Assembly: GCA_018269055.1 (NCBI GenBank)
Contig: JAFDVI010000024.1
Span: 124,001 to 188,000 of the forward strand
Origin: Acidobacteriota bacterium
GTDB taxonomy: Bacteria > Acidobacteriota > Blastocatellia > RBC074
DNA: 64,000 nucleotides
Reading direction: 5' to 3'
The notes below the pieces were generated by a model. It was not told where the DNA came from. It searched no databases and saw nothing but the letters and a program-made list of their open reading frames with translations. Numbering within the stretch: the first letter of the stretch is position 1; every line of letters starts with the position of its first letter. Positions 17,612 to 27,360 of the stretch are shown here, in pieces. The position numbers were made by a program, and so were the translations under genes.

Positions 17612-19084
17612 ATGGACAAACATCTTCTTCCCGATCATTCCTGTGAAATTTGCAAACCGTTGCGTCCGGCCAATTCGTCTTTGTGGGGGCCGCATCTGGG
17701 ACGTCGCACCTTTTTCAAACTGGCGGGCACCGGCGTTGCCGGATATTTCCTGGTGCCCGCCGCCATGGCAAATAGCGTCCCAACGCAGTATTCCGGCGCG
17801 CAACTGGTCGGCAAAGCGCGCAACGTCATCTTTATCCAGTTGCAGGGCGCACCCAGTCACATTGACACTTTCGACCTGAAAATCGGCAACTGGTTGCCGA
17901 GCGATTTCAACCCAACCAGCTACAACGGCACCCTATTTCCGCGCGGGTTGATGCCTAATCTTGCCGATCACCTGAACAAACTGACGATCATTCGCAGCCT
18001 GCGTGCGCCAGCACTGGTGCACAACCTGCAACAAATCTGGACACAGATTTCCCGCAATCCGACATCCATTGATGGCAAAACGGCGCCTCACATCGGCAGC
18101 GTCGTTTCGCTGGAATTTGAATCCGAGCGCACTCCACAACAATCCTTGCCTGGCTTCGTGGCGTTGAACGACGGTCTTCTTGTTGGCTCAGGCTTTCTGC
18201 AATCCAAATACACGCCATTGTCAGTGCCAGCGATCAGCAGGGGGCTGCCCGGAACAATTAGCCCCGCCGGAAAGGCTGGATTTGAAACCAGATTCCAGAT
18301 GCTGCTGGATTTGGACGGCAATCTACGAACGGATTCTCCGTTGGGCGAAGACGTGGCCGATATAGACGGGTTTTATCAACAAGCCCACACCTTGATGTAC
18401 AACCCGCAGGTTGACGCAGTTTTCACGTACCGCGACGATGATTCAGGACGATATGGCGGCACGACGTTCGGCCTGTCGCTGGCTTTGGCACGCAACCTCC
18501 TGAGCGCCAACTTGGGGACCCGATTCGTACAGGTCAATCTTGATGGATGGGATAACCACACCAACATTTACACATCCATTCGCCAACCGGCTGCCACATT
18601 GGATCGAGGTTTATCGGCGTTATTGACCGACCTGTCTGCGATGCCGGGCGTTCGAGGCGGGACGCTGCTGGATGAAACCTTGATTGTGGCAATGGGAGAG
18701 TTCGGACGCACCGTGGGGTCGCCCGGCGCAAGTTTGAATGCGCAAAATGGCCGCGATCATTATTTCCAACATTTTGCGGTTCTGGCTGGTGGCGGCACCC
18801 GCGGCGGCATGGTTGTCGGCAAAACGACAGATGACGGTGGAGCGATAATGGATCCCGGCTGGTCGCAAAATCGCGCAGTAGTCAACGAAGACATCGCAGC
18901 GACAATCTATTCAGCGCTGGGGATTGATTACACAAAGATACTTCGCGATCCGGCCACCGGACGGCGCTTTGAATATGTGCCCTTCGCGTCGCAAGGCGCT
19001 TGGCGACCGGTTCTGGAAGTGTTTAGCAGAGAACCTCGCTTCCGCCCCGGCACCACGCCGCGCGCCCCGCGACTGAACGGTTAA
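17612..19084 (+). CDS. DUF1501 family exported protein
   Basis: The product has 490 residues. Its N-terminal part has a Tat-like signal: [19 protein letters not shown] at about residues 29-47. The body matches DUF1501 proteins, which belong to the alkaline-phosphatase/sulfatase-like fold. Visible are [42 protein letters not shown] and [16 protein letters not shown], then GRDHY, which are the typical metal-site neighbourhoods of the family. It follows the DUF1549/1553 gene directly and is probably co-transcribed with it. A hairpin lies just after the stop codon. Biochemical function is not established for this family; hydrolysis of a sulfate or phosphate ester is a reasonable guess only. Confidence 0.87.
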   Translation: MDKHLLPDHSCEICKPLRPANSSLWGPHLGRRTFFKLAGTGVAGYFLVPAAMANSVPTQYSGAQLVGKARNVIFIQLQGAPSHIDTFDLKIGNWLPSDFNPTSYNGTLFPRGLMPNLADHLNKLTIIRSLRAPALVHNLQQIWTQISRNPTSIDGKTAPHIGSVVSLEFESERTPQQSLPGFVALNDGLLVGSGFLQSKYTPLSVPAISRGLPGTISPAGKAGFETRFQMLLDLDGNLRTDSPLGEDVADIDGFYQQAHTLMYNPQVDAVFTYRDDDSGRYGGTTFGLSLALARNLLSANLGTRFVQVNLDGWDNHTNIYTSIRQPAATLDRGLSALLTDLSAMPGVRGGTLLDETLIVAMGEFGRTVGSPGASLNAQNGRDHYFQHFAVLAGGGTRGGMVVGKTTDDGGAIMDPGWSQNRAVVNEDIAATIYSALGIDYTKILRDPATGRRFEYVPFASQGAWRPVLEVFSREPRFRPGTTPRAPRLNG

Positions 19085-19090
19085 AACACG

Positions 19091-19141
19091 CCCGTTTTGC
19101 TGAGCGTGGCTGTTCAATAGGCAACGCTCAGTAAAACAGCG
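19091..19141 (+). terminator. Hairpin after the DUF1501 gene
   Basis: CGTTTTGCTGAGCGT and ACGCTCAGTAAAACAGCG form a stem of about 15 pairs with a loop of some 18 bases, 7 bases after the stop codon. No T run follows, so termination is inferred from position only. Confidence 0.5.
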
Positions 19142-19183
19142 TTGATGAACAGAAACTCCGTCGCTTTGGCTTAGGCCCGATAG

Positions 19184-19315
19184 TTTGGGTCTTTGGGATT
19201 CGGGATGATTTTGCGCGAACCAGTCGCGGTTCAAATCAAACAGGTAATGATTGCCGCGCCCACCCGGCCACGGTTCGTCGTGTCCAGCGGCGGCGGGGTC
19301 TGCATCTGGCGTCAT
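19184..19315 (-). pseudogene. Remnant of an M14 (zinc carboxypeptidase) family gene
   Basis: On the minus strand a reading of about 44 codons contains [20 protein letters not shown]. This matches the conserved stretch of large secreted M14 peptidases (consensus close to [19 protein letters not shown]). The zinc site and the rest of the roughly 800-residue protein are missing on both sides. A stop lies two codons upstream of the ATG, and the reading degenerates after ESQRPK. It lies between the DUF1501 hairpin and the GNAT gene. It is best read as a leftover of a deleted gene. Confidence 0.65.
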
Positions 19316-19330
19316 CGCCTGTCAGCATTT

Positions 19331-19819
19331 TCATTCACCTCCTGATTCATCTGGCCCGCTCAGCTTCAACTCAAGAAAAGCCGTTCCGGCGATCGGATTG
19401 TGGCGATAGGCCGGAATTTCCCGAAAGCCCAGCGATTGGTAAAGCCGCTGAGCGGATTTCATCGTTGGCAACGTATCCAGCCGCATTCGTTCGTACCCAA
19501 GCCTTCGAGCTTCGGCAATGACTGCCTCGGCAAGCTGGCGGCCAAGATTCAACCCGCGAAATTGCGGACGAACATAAAGCCGTTTCATTTCGCAGATGCC
19601 GGGTCCCAACTTTCGCAACGCGATACAACCGGCGGCAGCGGCAGCTTCCATCGCCAAAAGCAAACAACCATCCGGTGGCGTGTAATCGCCCGGCAATGTG
19701 GACAACTCTTCCTCAAAATTCTGGAAGCTCAAATCCACGCCGAGCGATGCGACATATTCGACGAATAACGCGCGAACCTCGTTAAGTTCGGTTTCGGTTT
19801 TGATGGGAGCGATAGTCAT
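19331..19819 (-). CDS. GNAT family N-acetyltransferase
   Basis: The product has about 162 residues, the standard size of a single GNAT domain. The acetyl-CoA binding region is visible as [20 protein letters not shown] (motif A with R-x-x-G-x-G-like spacing, here RGLNLGRQL). Motif B follows as [20 protein letters not shown] and the SLGFREI strand. The ATG at 19819 was chosen because it overlaps the stop codon of the upstream permease gene by four bases (ATGA). A longer reading to 19894 lies inside that gene. It is the last gene of a minus-strand run. The substrate cannot be predicted. Confidence 0.85.
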   Translation of the reverse strand: MTIAPIKTETELNEVRALFVEYVASLGVDLSFQNFEEELSTLPGDYTPPDGCLLLAMEAAAAAGCIALRKLGPGICEMKRLYVRPQFRGLNLGRQLAEAVIAEARRLGYERMRLDTLPTMKSAQRLYQSLGFREIPAYRHNPIAGTAFLELKLSGPDESGGE

Positions 19820-20697
19820 ACGTTTGGCCTGCGTTTCAATACAACCATGGAAATGCCCGATAAAATCGCCGCGCTGCCCAGCGCCAATCGCCAACTCATT
19901 CCTTCGCCGCGCACCAGCCAGCCGATCACCAATGCGACGACGGGCGTCACCAGCGAAATCAGCATCGTTTTGGTCACGTCAATTTTTTTGACCAGCCAAA
20001 AATACAGCAAAAAGGCGACGACAGAACCGACGACGGCCAGATACAACAGCGAAGTGACGGCCTGCAGCGTCCAGCGCAATCTGAACGGGCCGCCTTCGAA
20101 AATCCACCCCACAGTCAGCAGCGGAATAAAGCCGAATGTCATTTGTCCAGCCACCATCGAAGTGATTTGCAAATGGCCGCTGCGAAGTTTGACCAGTACG
20201 TTGGCGTAGGCCACAACGAACGCGCTGACGATAATCGCTGCGCATCCCCACAAAGCCGATGGCCCAGCGATATTCATCTGGTCGGCAAAAATCACTGCGA
20301 CCCCGACAAAGCCCAATGCGACTCCGACCAGCTTGGCGGCGGTAATTCGCTCGTTCGGCAAAAAAAAGTGTGCCATCACCAATCCGATTGCGGGAATGGT
20401 TGCTTGCAACACGGCGGTCAATCCCGACGGAATTCGATTTTCGCCCCAGAAGATCAACCCGTAATTTAACGAAAACGAAGTCACACCAAGCCAGGCAATC
20501 AACAACCAATCTCGTCGCGTGCTGGGCAACTTATCTCCGCGCGCCAGCACAATCAGCCACAGAATCAACGTGGCCAGCAGAAAGCGCAGTCCGGCAAAGG
20601 TAAATGGCGGCCAATCGTCCAGGCCAAGTTTGATGAAAATCCAGGTTGATCCCCAAATCAAACAAAGCAACAACCAGACAGCAAGATGTAAATTCAT
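19816..20697 (-). CDS. EamA/DMT family permease
   Basis: This is a 293-residue integral membrane protein with ten predicted segments arranged as two EamA repeats. The first starts [20 protein letters not shown], a hallmark of RhaT/EamA carriers. The second repeat begins near residue 150 ([20 protein letters not shown]) and has the [20 protein letters not shown]-like stretch ([17 protein letters not shown]). Transporters of this group move small metabolites or amino acids across the inner membrane, usually as exporters. It overlaps the following GNAT gene by four bases and lies 64 bases after a shorter DMT-type gene, so these are likely one transcript. Confidence 0.88.
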   Translation of the reverse strand: MNLHLAVWLLLCLIWGSTWIFIKLGLDDWPPFTFAGLRFLLATLILWLIVLARGDKLPSTRRDWLLIAWLGVTSFSLNYGLIFWGENRIPSGLTAVLQATIPAIGLVMAHFFLPNERITAAKLVGVALGFVGVAVIFADQMNIAGPSALWGCAAIIVSAFVVAYANVLVKLRSGHLQITSMVAGQMTFGFIPLLTVGWIFEGGPFRLRWTLQAVTSLLYLAVVGSVVAFLLYFWLVKKIDVTKTMLISLVTPVVALVIGWLVRGEGMSWRLALGSAAILSGISMVVLKRRPNV

Positions 20698-20761
20698 AGG
20701 AAATTGTTTGGAGGCTTCTCGGCTTGATGCAAAGCGAGCGGAAACGTCTGCGCTCCTGGCG

Positions 20762-21190
20762 TTACTTTCTGGAAAGCAAGTATAGGCCGATCAGACAACA
20801 GCCGATGCCCGCGGCGTGGCGAACTGTCAGATGTTCTTTGAACACCAGCAAGCCAATCGGAATCAGCAACAGCGCCACCGAAATGTTGCACACCACTGAA
20901 GCCGCATTGATGTTCCATCCGTGACGATAAGCCAGCAGGAATCCAATTTCGATGATGACTGCGCCCAAGCCAACACTGATTACCGCCCAGTTCACACCTT
21001 TGAACGAAGCGGAAAAGGATCGCCCGGCAGGATCGAGAAATAACCCTGTCACGCAAAGCAGAATGCCCACCGAATACGCGATGATGACGGCCGCGAAGGG
21101 ATGAACCGTTTGCGGAATGGCTTTTTGCCCGACGTGATACAGCACGCCTCCGGTGATGGTCATCAGAATGGGAAAGTAAAAGGATTTCAT
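20762..21190 (-). CDS. Small DMT/EamA-like membrane protein (single repeat)
   Basis: The product has about 142 residues and contains five hydrophobic segments, which is one half of a normal EamA carrier. The end reads VALLLIPIGLLVFKEHLTVR, then GIGCCLIGLYLLSRK, which is the usual C-terminal pattern of EamA domains (KE-LT...G..li..G..l). Half-size transporters of this type work as dimers, as in the SMR/EmrE group. The ATG at 21190 was preferred to a TTG three codons upstream. It sits between a GNAT gene (28 bases upstream) and a full-length DMT permease. The substrate is unknown. Confidence 0.72.
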   Translation of the reverse strand: MKSFYFPILMTITGGVLYHVGQKAIPQTVHPFAAVIIAYSVGILLCVTGLFLDPAGRSFSASFKGVNWAVISVGLGAVIIEIGFLLAYRHGWNINAASVVCNISVALLLIPIGLLVFKEHLTVRHAAGIGCCLIGLYLLSRK

Positions 21191-21218
21191 AAAGTTCAAT
21201 TGCTGGCAGGAAGAGGAT

Positions 21219-21746
21219 TCACAGTTCGCGTTCCATCAGCCAATCCATTTGCGCGTCGCCGCCCATTTGGAAAATGTGGCTGCCAACGACACGAAAATTC
21301 CAGCGGAAATAAAACGACTGCGCGCGATGGTTATGTTCCCACACGCCCAGATAGATCGAGCGATGGCCAAGGCTTCGCGCCTCGTTCAGGCTGGCCTGCA
21401 TCAAATCATTTCCAACGCCAGTGCCGAGGCAACTTTTATCAATGTACAGCCGGGCAAGTTCAATCGGGTTTTGACCCGTTATGCAGGCGGGGATTTCGCC
21501 GGACACCAATTTCGCGTAGCCGACGATCACACCATCGGTTTCCGCCAGCAAAAATTTGGCGAGCGGGTCGCTGAGTTCTGAGGTTAGCTGCTCGACGGTG
21601 AAGGCCTTCGACATGTAAGCCTTCATATTTTCTTCGGTATTCATGTCGGCAAACGCGTCGTAAAAGGTTCGCGCTGCTAACTCCGTCAGCTTTTCGGCGT
21701 CGGCTACTGTGGCCGGACGAATCTGTGGGGTGATCCTCATTGGCAT
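21219..21746 (-). CDS. GNAT family N-acetyltransferase
   Basis: This single-domain acetyltransferase is about 175 residues long. It begins MRITPQIRPATVADAEKLTE, the usual first strand and helix of GNAT proteins. It has ARLYIDKSCLGTGVGNDLMQ (acetyl-CoA loop, G-x-G-x-G-like), then RSIYLGVWEHNHRAQSFYFR and the family end WNFRVVGSHIF. Two ATGs six bases apart (21746 and 21740) are both possible. A longer reading to 21851 is rejected because it runs through an inverted repeat and gives non-protein-like sequence. The final DAQMDWLMEREL resembles enzymes acting on small amines or amino acids, but this is a guess. Confidence 0.85.
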   Translation of the reverse strand: MPMRITPQIRPATVADAEKLTELAARTFYDAFADMNTEENMKAYMSKAFTVEQLTSELSDPLAKFLLAETDGVIVGYAKLVSGEIPACITGQNPIELARLYIDKSCLGTGVGNDLMQASLNEARSLGHRSIYLGVWEHNHRAQSFYFRWNFRVVGSHIFQMGGDAQMDWLMEREL

Positions 21747-21762
21747 GGGGGGGTCCTGTTTG

Positions 21763-21835
21763 GACGGAACCGGGGGCAGTAGCGACCGGGCGTTTTCGAT
21801 GCTTGCCCGGTCGCTGCCGCTCCCGGTTCTGTGCC
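21763..21835. repeat. Inverted repeat, family C (copy 1)
   Basis: The left arm GGAACCGGGGGCAGTAGCGA continues CCGGGC. The right arm is the reverse complement of AGAACCGGGAGCGGCAGCGA plus CCGGGC. The stem has about 25 pairs with few mismatches. It starts 9 bases beyond the stop of the PhzF gene and separates it from the next gene of the same strand. Copy 2 is at 54184-54269. Confidence 0.85.
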
Positions 21836-21844
21836 TTGTTCCGG

Positions 21845-22660
21845 TTAACACAACAAACTGCCACGCAACACGGTGACGGCTTCGCCCGCCAGAAAGACTC
21901 TGTCACCCGCCAACCGCACCTGGAGTTCGCCGCCTCGCTTGGACGCTTGATAGGCTTTCATTTCCAGTTTGCCCAAACCCTTTGCCCAATAGGGCGTCAA
22001 CATGCAATGCGCCGAGCCCGTGACAGGGTCTTCGTCAATTCCGGCGTAACAGGCAAAGTAACGAGATACAAAATCATAGCCGGATTCGCCGCCGTGACCG
22101 GTAATAATGAATCCAACGTCGCCGGCTTTGCGCAGCAAACTGAAATCCGGTTGCACGCTGCGCACTGCTGTTTCGGATTCCAGTTCAATCAGAAAGTTTC
22201 CGTCCGAACCATCCTTGCGGCGATGGCATACGACATTTTTGGGAGTGATACCCAGAGCTTCCGCAGCAAGGGGCGGCAATTCCGCGGGCACGGAGATCAG
22301 CGCGGGAAAATCCATTTCGATCAATTTGCCCGTGCGGCGACAAATCAATTCGCCGCTCATGGTGTGAAAATGGGCTTCACTGGTTTCGGCAAGCCTGCCC
22401 GTTTCCCATAACGCGTGCGCGCTGGCCAGCGTCGCATGACCGCACAGCGGTATTTCAATCGCCGGAGTAAACCAGCGCAAATCATAATGGCCTGCGTCGG
22501 CGCGCGGCACAACGAAGGCAGTTTCAGCCAGATTCATTTCGGCGCCGACGTTTTGCATCCAGTCAGCGGGCTTTGCCGATTCCAGCAAACACACCGCAGC
22601 AGGGTTGCCTTTGAACGCCTGCGAAGCAAATGCGTCAACCTGCAGCAATGGAATCTCCAT
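21845..22660 (-). CDS. PhzF family isomerase-like protein
   Basis: The product has 271 residues and belongs to the PhzF/YddE family, which shares the diaminopimelate-epimerase fold. The start MEIPLLQVDAFASQAFKGNP is characteristic, as is AAVCLLE. The catalytic glutamate is in NLAETAFV and the second lobe has LRWFTPAIEIPLCGHATLA. The C-terminal half has DFVSRYFACYAGIDEDPVTG followed by SAHC, another signature. The ATG at 22660 was chosen because it matches the family start and follows GGAGAAC. The reading to 22834 passes through an inverted repeat and is not coding. The substrate is unknown; many family members are uncharacterised isomerases. Confidence 0.92.
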   Translation of the reverse strand: MEIPLLQVDAFASQAFKGNPAAVCLLESAKPADWMQNVGAEMNLAETAFVVPRADAGHYDLRWFTPAIEIPLCGHATLASAHALWETGRLAETSEAHFHTMSGELICRRTGKLIEMDFPALISVPAELPPLAAEALGITPKNVVCHRRKDGSDGNFLIELESETAVRSVQPDFSLLRKAGDVGFIITGHGGESGYDFVSRYFACYAGIDEDPVTGSAHCMLTPYWAKGLGKLEMKAYQASKRGGELQVRLAGDRVFLAGEAVTVLRGSLLC

Positions 22661-22680
22661 CTTCGTTCTCCTTCTCAATT

Positions 22681-22786
22681 TGTAACGCAGGTTTTCCGGC
22701 CTGCGCAGAAGTTTGATCAATAACTTACTTGATGAATCACAATGTCCTGACCAGCAACAACGCGCAGGTTGGAAAACCTGCACACC
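22681..22786. repeat. Inverted repeat, family D (copy 1)
   Basis: The left arm GTAACGCAGGTTTTCCGGCC plus TGCG pairs with the right arm CGCGCAGGTTGGAAAACCTG (about 22758-22782). Roughly 50 bases separate the arms. It lies between divergent genes. A related copy is at 42714-42795. Confidence 0.75.
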
Positions 22787-22945
22787 ATGATTTCGTGATT
22801 GTACCCAAACAAGCGTTGCTGGCAATCCAGCCAATTGATAAGAAATTTCGCCGCAACTTGATTTTTAGCTGCGGTATCGCCTACAACTTCGGCTCCCAAA
22901 GCTCACCCGCCCCAATTCGGGAAAACAACGTAAGGAGATGTCTTA

Positions 22946-24028
22946 ATGCAAGCACAACAGGCGCCGATGATCTTCACCGAGGCGGAGCGCCAGGCAGGCG
23001 ACCGTCTGTTGAAGCTGGCGCTGGAAACCGACCGCGTCGAAGGATACACAGCCCCTCATGCCGTGATGATCGCCAGACTGGCGGAAACCATCGGCAAAGA
23101 AATGGGATTGCATGGCGTGGATCTGTCGGCGTTGAAATTCGCCGCTCTGGCACACGACATCGGTGAACGCGGCATGAAACGTAATTATCTGTTATCCCCC
23201 AACGCGCTCAGTTGGGAGGAAAGACTGGATTTATGGCGTCATCCTATCCTGGGAGAACAGGCAACGGCGGAGCTTAAGCTTTCGCGGCAAACGCAACTGT
23301 TGATTCGCTGGCACCACGAATGGTGGAACGGACAAGGTTACCCCGACGGGTTAAGTGGTGAATCCATTCCGCTCGGAGCGCGGATTTTGCGCGCAGTGGA
23401 TACCTATTGCGCATTGATTTCAGAACGACCTTTCCGCCCTGCGTACGAACTGATCGAAGCGGAACAAGCCATTGCCGACTTGGCAGGCATCGAATTCGAT
23501 CCGCAAGTCGCCAGGTTCCTGTTGCTGTTTGTCGCCGAGGAAAAACGCCAGCGCGAAGCGGAAATCGAATTCCAACAACAGCAGGCCGTCGTCTGGAATA
23601 CCCCGCCCTCGTTTGAATTGCACACTGGTGAACCGCATGCCAGCGACGAACCCGAAAAGGAGTTGTTGCCGGATTCAGCGCCGGTTGTCGAATCTCATTT
23701 GCCGGAGCAATCACCGACAGAGTTGCCGGAAGAATCGGCCCGCATCTTCACCGCCAATGCGTATGAGGCAGCGGCTTATGAATCGGTACTGTCGTTTGCC
23801 GAATCTGAACACGATTTCGCCCACGATTCCGCATCACCGCAGGATGGTTCGGTTGAAGTTTCAGTCGCGGAACCCATTCTTCCAGATCAGCTTCCGACGC
23901 GGGAATTACCAGCCGGACAAATTCTCAAGGAAGAATCCATTCCGCAACCGATGCAAACACAACCGTCTGAACTCGAACCTGAACCGAACCCTGAAACCGC
24001 AAAACCCGCTCCGCAAATCCAAAACTAA
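22946..24028 (+). CDS. HD-GYP-like phosphohydrolase with long acidic tail
   Basis: The product has 360 residues. The N-terminal 200 form an HD-GYP-like domain: His38, the HD pair His70-Asp71 ([11 protein letters not shown]), His99 (HPILGE), paired His123-His124 and GYPDG at 131-135, then RILRAVDTY with Asp152. These are the metal ligands and GYP motif of cyclic-di-GMP phosphodiesterases. The C-terminal 150 residues are rich in Glu, Pro and Ser and look disordered. No receiver or membrane domain is present. A good ribosome-binding site (AAGGAGATG) precedes the ATG. It is followed after 11 bases by the D12-methylase-like gene and then by the STAS and PP2C genes. Hydrolysis of c-di-GMP is likely but the spacing of the first His is unusual. 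Confidence 0.82.
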   Translation: MQAQQAPMIFTEAERQAGDRLLKLALETDRVEGYTAPHAVMIARLAETIGKEMGLHGVDLSALKFAALAHDIGERGMKRNYLLSPNALSWEERLDLWRHPILGEQATAELKLSRQTQLLIRWHHEWWNGQGYPDGLSGESIPLGARILRAVDTYCALISERPFRPAYELIEAEQAIADLAGIEFDPQVARFLLLFVAEEKRQREAEIEFQQQQAVVWNTPPSFELHTGEPHASDEPEKELLPDSAPVVESHLPEQSPTELPEESARIFTANAYEAAAYESVLSFAESEHDFAHDSASPQDGSVEVSVAEPILPDQLPTRELPAGQILKEESIPQPMQTQPSELEPEPNPETAKPAPQIQN

Positions 24029-24039
24029 AAGCAGATGTT

Positions 24040-24969
24040 ATGGTCATAAACTCAACGACAAATCGGCGCTGGCTGGGGTTTGAACTAAGCGTGTTGCGCC
24101 GTCTGAAATTCAACTCCATCGCCATTCCTTTCGCCGGTCAACCCGACCTGGGATGGTATCTGAAATTCTGGGGCAAACAGGTTCTGGACAACGACATTTG
24201 CCAATGGGCCTGGTGGTCGTCGCGCGCGATGGTCGAAAATCCCGGCGAGTCCCTGACCGAAGAAGATGTTTCGCTGGTGCTGGGTGAAGCTTACGTCCCG
24301 CATCGGCGATTGCAAAATCCGGCGCTGGCCATGTTTTTCAGCGAAATGGATGCCGTCTGGTTCGACAACATCTGGCTGAATATTCAGCAGATCGAAAATG
24401 AACATCGGCGAGCTTTGGCGATTCTGCTGGTTTTTGGCGTCGGCGATTACGTGTTTTCTTTTACGCCGGAAACCGTGGAATTGCGTCGCCCGTTGTCGGA
24501 AGTATTTATTGCGCTGTGGCGAAATCAGCGACAGGCGATTGATAACGGCAAGGAAAATTACAGCGTCAACCGCGACGGCAACGAATTTATTCGCGGCGCT
24601 CGATCCGATTTAATGTTTGCGCGATTTCCACGCCCGGACGGGTTGACCGGTTTGCGACATTCCACCGCCGGATGGCGAGAAACCTGGGTGCGCGGCAGCG
24701 ACGAAGCCTGGGATCAACTGATCGTTTCCCAACGCGGCAAGCTCGGCGATGATGTGGTTTCCAAAGAACATTACCTGCAACTGATCGGCAATTTCCTTGC
24801 GCGCGCGCGTCACATTGGCCAATGGGCAATTTCGCATACCGAAGACGGTTTGTTGTCGGCGGCTGAACTTGGCGACGTGATTAAACAGTTTCGTCGGATT
24901 GATCTGACCTACAACAAGGACTTTTCGGATGTCATCGGTGGCAAAAATACCTTTGTCATCGTTGCCTGA
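24040..24969 (+). CDS. D12-class adenine methylase-like protein lacking the DPPY motif
   Basis: This 309-residue protein has no certain function. Its beginning resembles D12-class adenine DNA methyltransferases. [20 protein letters not shown] corresponds to the KW.G...L...LP entry, [20 protein letters not shown] (FAGQPDLG at 31-38) to the FxGxG SAM loop, and DNDI at 50-53 to the acidic end of strand 2. The end ([20 protein letters not shown]) also fits the family tail. The catalytic DPPY tetrapeptide is not present. At the expected place (residues 190-199) the chain reads [10 protein letters not shown]. It may therefore bind SAM or DNA without methylating. It lies 11 bases after an HD-GYP-like gene and before regulatory genes, with no restriction enzyme nearby. 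The match to D12 was made by eye and is moderate. Confidence 0.5.
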   Translation: MVINSTTNRRWLGFELSVLRRLKFNSIAIPFAGQPDLGWYLKFWGKQVLDNDICQWAWWSSRAMVENPGESLTEEDVSLVLGEAYVPHRRLQNPALAMFFSEMDAVWFDNIWLNIQQIENEHRRALAILLVFGVGDYVFSFTPETVELRRPLSEVFIALWRNQRQAIDNGKENYSVNRDGNEFIRGARSDLMFARFPRPDGLTGLRHSTAGWRETWVRGSDEAWDQLIVSQRGKLGDDVVSKEHYLQLIGNFLARARHIGQWAISHTEDGLLSAAELGDVIKQFRRIDLTYNKDFSDVIGGKNTFVIVA

Positions 24970-24971
24970 TG

Positions 24972-24990
24972 GTTGTGCGCTATAATCCCC
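24972..24990 (+). promoter_or_regulatory. Candidate promoter -10 (TATAAT) for the STAS-PP2C genes
   Basis: A perfect TATAAT at 24981-24986 is preceded by TGCGC and followed by CCCCGCC. It lies some 70 bases before the STAS start. No good -35 hexamer is seen at 16-18 bases. The surrounding bases resemble those of the box near 7701 upstream of yebC. Confidence 0.42.
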
Positions 24991-25057
24991 GCCGAACGTG
25001 ATAGAGCGGCTCCCGTCCCCCAACCAATTTTGAAGTATCGTGAGGTTAAGACAGAAG

Positions 25058-25393
25058 ATGGAAATACAGATCAGAACCACTGGCAAAGTCACCATTATTG
25101 ATTTGGCCGGGAATCTGACCATCGGCAAAAGTGAAGAAAGTTTGCGCGACATGGTCAAACAACTGATCGCTGAAGAACGAACCATGCTGTTGCTGAATTT
25201 AGCCAGCGTGCCAACCATTGACAGTTCCGGCATCGGCGCGATGATCAAATCATTCACCAGCGTTCAGGAAGCCAACGGCAAACTGAAGGTGCTGAAACCT
25301 TCGCGCATGGCGTATCAGCTTCTTTCAATTACTGGCCTGCTTTCTGTGCTCGAAACCTTCGAAGACGAAAAAACGGCGATTTCATCCTTTTAA
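25058..25393 (+). CDS. STAS domain anti-sigma factor antagonist
   Basis: The 111-residue product is a single STAS domain of the SpoIIAA/RsbV type. The key region LNLASVPTIDSSGIGAMIKS holds the Ser that is phosphorylated in family members (in DSSG). The start MEIQIRTTGKVTIIDLAGNL is the usual first strand pair. Such proteins bind anti-sigma kinases when unphosphorylated and release the sigma factor. The ATG at 25058 was preferred to a GTG six codons upstream because it matches the family start. The next gene encodes a PP2C phosphatase, the enzyme that removes this phosphate, so the two form a partner-switching pair. No RsbW-type kinase gene is in the window. Confidence 0.9.
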   Translation: MEIQIRTTGKVTIIDLAGNLTIGKSEESLRDMVKQLIAEERTMLLLNLASVPTIDSSGIGAMIKSFTSVQEANGKLKVLKPSRMAYQLLSITGLLSVLETFEDEKTAISSF

Positions 25394-25400
25394 CCCCCAC

Positions 25401-25470
25401 CCGCGAAATCACACGAAGCAGCACGAAGAGCGATTTTTCCTTCGTGAAACTTCGCGCGGCTTCGTGGAAG
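25401..25470. repeat. Inverted repeat, family E (copy 1)
   Basis: The left arm CGCGAAATCACACGAAGCAG plus CACGAAG pairs with a right arm whose complement reads CTTCCACGAAGCCGCGCGAA and then TTTCACGAAGG. The unit CACGAAG recurs. The element starts 7 bases after the STAS stop, and its end supplies GGAAGAG to the next ribosome-binding site. Family partner: 60531-60702. Confidence 0.75.
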
Positions 25471-25480
25471 AGTGTTTGCA

Positions 25481-27154
25481 ATGCAAAGGTCGGCGCAATT
25501 GAAGATCATCAACCGGTTTGGCGTGACGCGGTTTTTGCCGCTGGACAAACCTGTTTTCACCATCGGACGCAAAGCGGAAAACGATCTGCAACTATTGTCC
25601 GATACGGTTTCGCGCCAACACGCTGAGATCAAATACGAAGACGATACGTATTACCTGATTGATGTCGGCAGCAAACGCGGCACTTACGTCAACGATCAAC
25701 GCATTGAACGGTGCGCATTGCATCACCAGGATCGGTTGCGTGTTGGCGGAGATGACGAACAGCAAATCATTTTTCTGGACGACACGGTCGAAAACGCTTC
25801 GGCCATTTTTAACAGCAGCCCCAACCTGACGCTTTCTCCTCCGTCAAAAGATCGCAGCCCGGCGGCTTCCGCCAACGAAGAATTGCAAAAGCTGGCTCGT
25901 TTTGTCGAGGTCAATCAGGCGTTCAAGTTTTCGATGACGCCCGACGATGTGCTGCTGTTGATCGTTGATGCAGCCATTGAAATCACCCAGGCCGACCGGG
26001 GTTTTTTGATGCTGCTGAATGCGCAGGGGAATCTGGAATTCAAAGTCGCCCGCGACCATAATCGAAACTCTCTGGTCGGCAATGATTTTGAAATGAGCCG
26101 TTCGGTCGTCGAAGAATCCTTCAAACAAAACCGCAGCGTCATCATCAATGACAGCAAGGTGACCATGGCCGGTTTGCCGCGCGACAGCGTTCGGAACCTC
26201 AGTCTTCGTTCCATCGCCTGCATCCCGCTGCGCAGATTCCAGATGACCGAAAACATGGACGCCACGACCATCTTGAAACGGGATGTGATCGGCGTGCTGT
26301 ATGTGGACAGCAGCGTTTCGGGCGGAACACTGACGCAAACCAGCTTGAAGTTATTGGAATCATTGGCGTTCGAGGCCACAAAATCCCTGGAAAGCGTCCG
26401 GCTGATGCACGAAGAAGCCGAGAAGAAAAATCTGGAAGTGGAGTTGGGCATGGCGCGCGAAGTCCAGGTTGCGTTGTCGCCTTCGGCCATCAAGACGGAG
26501 GATCATTTTGAAGTCGCCGCCAGCAGCGTCCCGTCACGATATGTGGGAGGCGATTTTTACGATTTGATTCCCTTGAAAGACGGGCGCTTCGTGTTCGTGC
26601 TGGGCGATGTTTCCGGCAAAGGGGTTGCCGCTGCGTTGTTGGCTGCAATGGCGCAGGGAGCCTTACAGGTTCAATTCGCCAGCAATCTGCCGCTGACGGA
26701 AGTCATCAGCAGCGTTAACAAAGTGCTGGCGCATCGTTCGGAATCCAACCGATTCATCACGCTATTTTGCGCCGTGCTCGACCGCGAAGGCCATTTCACT
26801 TATATCAACGCCGGTCACAACCTGCCCATCCTGGCCCGCACGTCGGGCGAAACGGAAATGCTGACGACGAAATCCGTGCTGCTCGGCGCGTTCGATTTCA
26901 TCGAATACAAACCGTTGCAAACCCGGCTCAACGCTGGCGATGTCGTCGTGATTTACACCGACGGCGTGACCGAAGCTGTCAACGCCGACAATGAAATGTT
27001 TAGCGACGAACGACTGGAAGCATTGGTCAAAGCCAGCGTCCAATTGAGCGCCGAACAAATCAAACAACGTATCCTGGATGAAGTCCTCAGCTTCACGCGC
27101 GGCCTGCCTCAAGGCGACGACATTACATTGATTGTGTTGAAACTCAAAAAATGA
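25481..27154 (+). CDS. FHA-GAF-PP2C (RsbU/SpoIIE-type) protein phosphatase
   Basis: The product has 557 residues with three domains. Residues 20-95 form an FHA domain ([20 protein letters not shown] with following QHAEI, then [11 protein letters not shown]), which binds phosphothreonine peptides. Residues 130-300 form a GAF-like sensor domain. Residues 330-557 form a PPM/SpoIIE phosphatase with [20 protein letters not shown] and [12 protein letters not shown], then [10 protein letters not shown] and [11 protein letters not shown], which carry the metal-binding aspartates. It probably dephosphorylates the STAS protein encoded just upstream and thus tunes a sigma factor. The FHA domain implies input from a Ser/Thr kinase. 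The ATG at 25481 was chosen over a GTG three codons earlier. Confidence 0.92.
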   Translation: MQRSAQLKIINRFGVTRFLPLDKPVFTIGRKAENDLQLLSDTVSRQHAEIKYEDDTYYLIDVGSKRGTYVNDQRIERCALHHQDRLRVGGDDEQQIIFLDDTVENASAIFNSSPNLTLSPPSKDRSPAASANEELQKLARFVEVNQAFKFSMTPDDVLLLIVDAAIEITQADRGFLMLLNAQGNLEFKVARDHNRNSLVGNDFEMSRSVVEESFKQNRSVIINDSKVTMAGLPRDSVRNLSLRSIACIPLRRFQMTENMDATTILKRDVIGVLYVDSSVSGGTLTQTSLKLLESLAFEATKSLESVRLMHEEAEKKNLEVELGMAREVQVALSPSAIKTEDHFEVAASSVPSRYVGGDFYDLIPLKDGRFVFVLGDVSGKGVAAALLAAMAQGALQVQFASNLPLTEVISSVNKVLAHRSESNRFITLFCAVLDREGHFTYINAGHNLPILARTSGETEMLTTKSVLLGAFDFIEYKPLQTRLNAGDVVVIYTDGVTEAVNADNEMFSDERLEALVKASVQLSAEQIKQRILDEVLSFTRGLPQGDDITLIVLKLKK

Positions 27155-27360
27155 TCACTGGTTGTTTCACGACGATCAAAGCAACGGTCGAATCTGATCC
27201 AGCAACGATTTCGACACCTTAACTCCACACAGGTCAGAAGGTTACGATATTGCGGAAATGTGAAACGGTTGAGGACATCCAGTCCGTCACAACCGAGTGT
27301 TTTTCTCTGACCGGCTATATTTTTCACAACGGTGTTAATTCATTGTGTCGGAGGCCGTTT

